From Lachnospiraceae bacterium XBD2001 (GTDB lineage Bacteria; Bacillota; Clostridia; Lachnospirales; Lachnospiraceae), in contig FPAN01000008.1 of assembly GCA_900116395.1 (NCBI GenBank), positions 1-64,000 of the forward strand: a stretch of 64,000 nt of DNA, read 5' to 3'. The translations under genes and the position numbers were made by a program. The notes under the pieces were generated by a model that was not told where the DNA came from, did not search any database, and was given only the letters and a program-made list of their open reading frames with translations. Below, one piece after another: positions 63,269 through 64,000 of this stretch. Within the stretch, counting starts at the first letter, position 1, and each line of letters opens with the position of its first letter.

Positions 63269-64000
63269 CTACGACACTACATTAGAAAGCTTATAACTGC
63301 GCGGGAATATATCCTGATCAATGATGTATACATCGTCCGGATCATCCACCCTCACTGCCAGATAATCTTCCGGCGTTGCATACATATAGTTTCCCGGATC
63401 CCAGGTGGTAAATACCTTGGTCACACGGTCCAATTTTTTAGCAAAAATGCACACCGTGCCCGTAGATACGCAAGTCTTCGCATATGGCAACAGCTTAATC
63501 ACTTCACCGGTCATGGCATTATGCACATTCGGCGTATACTCCAAATCGCCGATTTCAAACGGCTCATCTTCCGCCACATAGGAGACGTCGAATTTTTCCT
63601 TGTACATCGGATAGACCTCGCCCTTCACGCCGATCATAATGTACAAATCGTCCCGACAGCTCATCTCCACGTCGCCCTCTAAGGTACGAATACGGAGCAT
63701 ATCTCCCGGCCGACCAACGTCTGTGGTCTTGATATAACCCACGTGGACAGGAACTTTTTGGTAAATTTGCATAGTTTTGGTATCCACCTTGTCCTTGCCG
63801 GCATAGATGACATCATAACTCTGGAAAAAGTCATCCATACGATGGCGCAAAATCTCGGTGTACACATGCTTCAGCTGGTTCTTAGACGCATCCTTGCACT
63901 TCGGATATTCCTTCTCAAGGAGCTGGCTCTGCAGGAATCCGCCGGCCTTCTCCAAGTGTCCGCCGCCACCGCCGATACCATGAGCCAAAAACTCTGCCAC
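63269..64000 (-). CDS. DHH/DHHA1-family phosphoesterase, C-terminal part
   Basis: The frame runs off the right edge of the window, leaving 243 residues and the stop codon (63269-63271). Near its visible start it has HGIGGGGGHLEKAGGF, the glycine-rich DHHA1 substrate-binding motif of RecJ/NrnA/GdpP-type enzymes. The catalytic DHH domain would lie upstream, outside the window. About 170 further residues form a beta-rich region with no recognised motif. Such enzymes cut nano-RNA, single-stranded DNA or cyclic dinucleotides; which one cannot be told from this part. Confidence 0.78.
   Translation of the reverse strand: MAEFLAHGIGGGGGHLEKAGGFLQSQLLEKEYPKCKDASKNQLKHVYTEILRHRMDDFFQSYDVIYAGKDKVDTKTMQIYQKVPVHVGYIKTTDVGRPGDMLRIRTLEGDVEMSCRDDLYIMIGVKGEVYPMYKEKFDVSYVAEDEPFEIGDLEYTPNVHNAMTGEVIKLLPYAKTCVSTGTVCIFAKKLDRVTKVFTTWDPGNYMYATPEDYLAVRVDDPDDVYIIDQDIFPRSYKLSNVVS

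Overview
The window looks like chromosomal DNA of a Clostridia-class Firmicute, most likely a Lachnospiraceae member. The evidence is family content only: DUF1385/YqhQ, DUF4364, SipW with TasA-like proteins, a BTAD regulator, a class B sortase, Gram-positive style ribosome binding sites (GGAGG-type) and many U-tract hairpin terminators. No tRNA, rRNA or CRISPR array was seen.

Layout. (1) 1-3.1 kb: the 3' end of an IS110-family transposase abuts a housekeeping block on the minus strand (yqhQ-like, rpmE, rho). (2) 3.2-5.0 kb, plus strand: malic enzyme and DUF4364. This block converges on prfC and deoB (minus) across a 524-bp imperfect palindrome whose two ends are the terminators of the converging genes. 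(3) 8.3-14.1 kb, minus: rpsU, a 705-aa protein with an N-terminal cyclic-nucleotide-binding-like domain, an M18 aminopeptidase and a 7TM-GGDEF-EAL protein. (4) 14.2-32.4 kb, minus: a dense signalling region. One operon holds a hybrid kinase, a double-receiver protein, a kinase paralogue lacking the phospho-accepting histidine, an SCP2-like protein and a YfbR-like nucleotidase. It is followed by an RND transporter, an ADP-ribosylglycohydrolase/SseB-like fusion, an EAL protein and two overlapping hybrid kinases whose defects are complementary. (5) 32.5-39.4 kb: a Na/Pi cotransporter (plus), then a PAS-GGDEF-EAL protein, a cell-wall amidase and a DUF3298-type lipoprotein (minus), and two tiny membrane proteins. 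(6) 39.5-62.8 kb, minus: a surface-structure locus. It contains a 3687-aa repetitive adhesin, a BTAD regulator with a degenerate GGDEF-like tail, sortase B, two anchored surface proteins, four SipW/TasA-type subunits, SipW and a 1560-aa fibro-slime/CnaB/VWA protein. (7) 63-64 kb: a candidate small RNA and the C-terminal part of a DHH/DHHA1 phosphoesterase.

How it fits together (inference): the 39-63 kb locus can encode an extracellular filament or adhesin system. SipW would process the TasA-like subunits, sortase B would anchor one or more surface proteins, and the VWA protein and giant repeat protein would supply adhesion. A shared 26-bp site with two GTGACC-like repeats 11 bp apart lies directly upstream of a possible -10 at three promoters of the locus. 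This is the geometry expected of a SARP/BTAD activator, and the locus carries one. All three EAL proteins keep a complete phosphodiesterase motif set but have degraded GGDEF motifs, so the c-di-GMP genes here look like degraders.
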